Source of the DNA: an uncultured Bacteroidales bacterium
GTDB lineage: Bacteria > Bacteroidota > Bacteroidia > Bacteroidales > UBA932
Length of the DNA: 16,689 nucleotides
Reading direction: 5' to 3'
Assembly: GCA_946184255.1 (NCBI GenBank)
Contig: CAMHFA010000005.1
Location: forward strand, 1 to 16,689
Shown here: in pieces, positions 14,178-16,689 of the stretch
Numbering within the stretch: position 1 is the stretch's first letter
Layout of the letters: every line of letters starts with the position of its first letter
Made by a program: the position numbers and the translations under genes
Notes under the pieces: model-generated
What the model was told of the DNA's origin: nothing
What the model saw: the letters and a program-made list of their open reading frames with translations, nothing else
Databases searched by the model: none

Positions 14178-16689
14178 ATGAGAGAGCTTCTCAATAGGAT
14201 CTGGTTCCCGCTGGTCGTGGTGTGCGTCATCTCGCTCCACGCCATCGGTATGAGTCCCCGCCCTTCAGGCGGAGACCCGGGATACGGATTTGTCTCCGCG
14301 GAAGGACCAGGCAAGCCTGACACAATCCGCTACAAGAACATATTCCTGAAAAACGCCAGGGCATCCAAGTTCGAGGACTACGACACATCCACTTTCCTGG
14401 AAGCGGTCGATTCCATCCCGCTGGTCACCGCCAGGGACTCGATATTCCCCCCTGACTCGTTGAAAGACATCGATCCGTTCAGGTACAAGTATTATGTCGC
14501 CATCATCGACTCCCTTGTCCACAGGATAGTCAGCGACTCTTTGAAGCAGGCCGGGGACTCACTGGACTGGCCAATCCTGGATTCACTTTACAATCTTGAA
14601 TACCGAGCCCGCAAGAAAGCCGAGTTCGACGCCTGGTACGCCTCGCTGTCAAAGGCTGACAGGAAGAAATACGACATAGAGCAGAAAGAGAAATTCAAGA
14701 AGCACATCGCCGACAGTGTCCAGGCCGTCAAAGACAGCCTGGCGGAAATCCGGGACAGCATCAAGGAGAACACCCCGAGGATTCTCGCCACGTTCGCCCT
14801 GCCTGACTCTATGATTTACAAGAGGATAGTCCAATGGACCCACGAGAGGGAATTCCATAAGATGGATGTCAAGATCCCGGACACCACGGCCAACTACAGG
14901 GTCCACGACTTTCCGTTCTTCCGAAGGGATGTCAACGCCGCCTGGCTCGGTGTCTCCGGTTCCGCTTTGCAGTACTACAACTACTTCAACCGGACCAGCG
15001 AGAACGGCGTCTCATTCTACGACCCTTACGAGTCCTGGAGCTATTCGGCAAAGACTCTGCCTTTCTACAACACGAAGACGGCTTACACCGAGCTGGCATA
15101 TTTCGGGACCTTGTTCGCCAACACCCAGAAAGCCTCGGACAACATCCACATCCTGACCAGCCAGAACCTCTACCCCGAGCTCAACTACACCATTGAGTAC
15201 AACCGGTTTGGCGGTAACGGTATTATGGAAAACGAGACCACGGGCAACAAGACCCTTTCGCTCGCGGTCAACTACACCGGGAAGAAATACCTTCTTCACG
15301 TCGGCTACATCAACAACAAGATCACCCGGAAGGAGAACGGAGGAATAACCGACATAACAATGGTGAGGGACACCACCCTGGACGCCAGGGAATATCCCGT
15401 CCATCTCACGAACGCGTCCAGCACCATCCAGAAGAAGACCTTCTTCGTTGACCAGCAGTACAGGATCCCGTTCACTTTCATAAACAATATTCGCGAGAAG
15501 AAGTGGGACAAGGCCTACAGGGAGAAGATACTCTCTTCCGGAGACTCCACCCTGATCGCCGCTGTGGACAGCCTTGCTGACCTCGCGGCGAAAGAAAGAG
15601 CGGCAGCCGCGGACTCACTCGACGCTGATGACATCACCACGGCTTTCATCGGTCACAGCTCCGAGTACTCGGTCTTCCGCAAGAGGTATCTGGACCAAAT
15701 ATCGGCGAGTGACACGCCCGCAAGAGACCTCTTCAACAGGGCTTTCTTCTACAACCCGACCAACTCATACGACTCAGTCCGTGTATCCAAGCTGGAGAAC
15801 CGCCTGTTCATAAGGCTGCAGCCTTGGGCTGATGACGCCATCGTCTCGAAGTTGAACGGAGGTATCGGGAACAGGATCACTTCCTGGTACGATTTCGACC
15901 CGACCTTCCTCAAGGGCAACACCAACACCATCTGGAATTCCACCTTCGTTTACGCCGGAGTCGAGGGACAACTGAGGGATTATATCCATTGGGACGCCAC
16001 AGGCGACTACGTGTTCCTCGGCAGCGAGATGAACGATCTGTCCCTCAAGGCCAACGCCAAGTTCACTTTGCATCCTTTCCGAAGGGCCCGTACCAGCCCG
16101 GTGAGTCTCGGGCTGCATTTCGAGACTTCCCTCAAGGAACCGGAGCACTATCACAACCACTTCTTCTCCAATCACTTCAAGTGGGATAACGAGTTCGGCA
16201 AGACCTCTTCGACTAAGCTTCAAGCCAAGCTTGACATTCCGAGATGGAAGTTCAGCGCGGAGGCCGGTTATGCCCTCCTGGACGGTAACATCTACTTCGA
16301 CTCTCTCGCGGTGGTCAGGCAAAACACCACACCGATGAGTGTCCTGAGCGCCACCCTGAACAAGGACTTGGCGCTTGGGCCGTTGCATCTTGACAACCGC
16401 ATCCTGTTCCAGCTTTCTTCCAATGAGGACGTGCTGCCGGTGCCCAAAATAGCCGCCAACTCCAGGCTCTACCTCCAGTTCGACATCTCGCACGGGACTT
16501 TAAGGCTCCAGCTTGGAGGTGACGTCTGGTACAACACGAAATTCTATACCCCTGGTTGGAATCCCGCGGTCGGAGTGTTCTACAACCAGAAGAAGTACCA
16601 GTATAACAACGGCCCTGTCATCGACGCCTTTGTCAACGCTCAATGGAAGAGGGCCTGCATATTCGTGAAAGTCGAGAATGTCGGCCAGG
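14178..16689 (+). CDS. Putative outer-membrane porin, Porin_10-like (3' end cut by window)
   Basis: Open from ATG 14178 to the window edge (837 complete codons, no stop). A hydrophobic N-terminal segment (residues about 8-24, IWFPLVVVCVISLHAIG) fits a signal peptide. Residues about 78-212 are a charged helical region rich in Asp-Ser-[Leu/Ile/Val] triplets. From about residue 228 the sequence resembles Bacteroidota putative porins: an HDFPFFRRDV block followed by AWLGVSGSALQYYNYF. Many alternating amphipathic strands with Tyr/Phe/Trp girdles follow (for example YLLHVGYINNKI, FSAEAGYALLDGNIYFD, LRLQLGGDVWYNTKFY), as expected for a large beta-barrel. A second Ala/Asp-rich stretch near residues 460-480 is probably an extracellular or periplasmic loop. 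The start lies 22 bp after a good TAnnTTTG box. The solute carried is unknown. Confidence 0.82.
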   Translation, partial: MRELLNRIWFPLVVVCVISLHAIGMSPRPSGGDPGYGFVSAEGPGKPDTIRYKNIFLKNARASKFEDYDTSTFLEAVDSIPLVTARDSIFPPDSLKDIDPFRYKYYVAIIDSLVHRIVSDSLKQAGDSLDWPILDSLYNLEYRARKKAEFDAWYASLSKADRKKYDIEQKEKFKKHIADSVQAVKDSLAEIRDSIKENTPRILATFALPDSMIYKRIVQWTHEREFHKMDVKIPDTTANYRVHDFPFFRRDVNAAWLGVSGSALQYYNYFNRTSENGVSFYDPYESWSYSAKTLPFYNTKTAYTELAYFGTLFANTQKASDNIHILTSQNLYPELNYTIEYNRFGGNGIMENETTGNKTLSLAVNYTGKKYLLHVGYINNKITRKENGGITDITMVRDTTLDAREYPVHLTNASSTIQKKTFFVDQQYRIPFTFINNIREKKWDKAYREKILSSGDSTLIAAVDSLADLAAKERAAAADSLDADDITTAFIGHSSEYSVFRKRYLDQISASDTPARDLFNRAFFYNPTNSYDSVRVSKLENRLFIRLQPWADDAIVSKLNGGIGNRITSWYDFDPTFLKGNTNTIWNSTFVYAGVEGQLRDYIHWDATGDYVFLGSEMNDLSLKANAKFTLHPFRRARTSPVSLGLHFETSLKEPEHYHNHFFSNHFKWDNEFGKTSSTKLQAKLDIPRWKFSAEAGYALLDGNIYFDSLAVVRQNTTPMSVLSATLNKDLALGPLHLDNRILFQLSSNEDVLPVPKIAANSRLYLQFDISHGTLRLQLGGDVWYNTKFYTPGWNPAVGVFYNQKKYQYNNGPVIDAFVNAQWKRACIFVKVENVGQ

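Noticed and set aside
14866..15156. Plus-strand frame of 96 codons inside the porin gene
   Set aside because: It is in a different frame from the porin; its Ser/Thr/Arg-rich translation is typical of an out-of-frame shadow.
15012..16493. Minus-strand open frames of 130 and 239 codons opposite the porin
   Set aside because: The plus strand is one uninterrupted frame from 14178 to the edge with signal peptide and porin-type sequence, so the minus-strand frames are shadows.
1..16689. CRISPR array, toxin-antitoxin, prophage, insertion sequence or tRNA
   Set aside because: No regularly spaced repeats, transposase or integrase motifs, or tRNA-like cloverleaf were seen; nearly all bases are covered by the nine genes.

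Overview
The window looks like a chromosomal segment of a Bacteroidales bacterium, probably a gut-type lineage; the genus cannot be fixed from this sequence. The evidence is a Porin_10-type outer-membrane protein, a TAnnTTTG-type promoter with an upstream TTTG box, a GFFDGVHLGH-type RibF and a glycogen gene set of the Bacteroidota kind. Coding density is very high, and Arg AGG codons are common throughout. Both ends cut genes: the first lacks only its extreme N-terminus and the last lacks its C-terminus.

Layout. (1) Bases 1-2518, plus strand: a secreted purple-acid-phosphatase-like metallophosphoesterase, then a secreted TPR protein 11 bp downstream, probably co-transcribed. (2) Bases 2521-14072, minus strand: a compact six-gene operon read in the order glgB (branching enzyme, GH13) > GH133 debranching-enzyme homologue > GT4 glycogen-synthase-like transferase > GH57 alpha-glucan enzyme > GT3 glycogen synthase fused to GT35 phosphorylase > ribF. 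Gaps are 16, -4, 6, 0 and -10 bp, so one transcript with translational coupling is likely. (3) A 105-bp divergent intergenic region with a strong match to the Bacteroidetes promoter consensus facing right. (4) Bases 14178 to the window end, plus strand: a putative porin, open to the edge.

How it works together. The minus-strand operon holds an almost complete intracellular glycogen cycle. The GT3 half should extend glucan chains, probably from UDP-glucose because GT3 is the eukaryotic-type synthase and no glgC is present here. GlgB makes branches, and the GT35 half releases glucose-1-phosphate. GH57 and GH133 would remodel or debranch, and the GT4 protein may prime or extend chains. Synthesis and phosphorolysis share one 1413-residue polypeptide. 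The GH133 homologue departs from the canonical active-site motifs at several places and may not be an ordinary debranching enzyme. The riboflavin kinase/FAD synthetase is locked onto the end of the operon by a 10-bp overlap.

I see no mobile element, CRISPR array, tRNA, rRNA or defence system. The most interesting material is the architecture of the glycogen operon: the fusion and its seam, the divergent GH133, and the unassigned GT4/GH57 pair.
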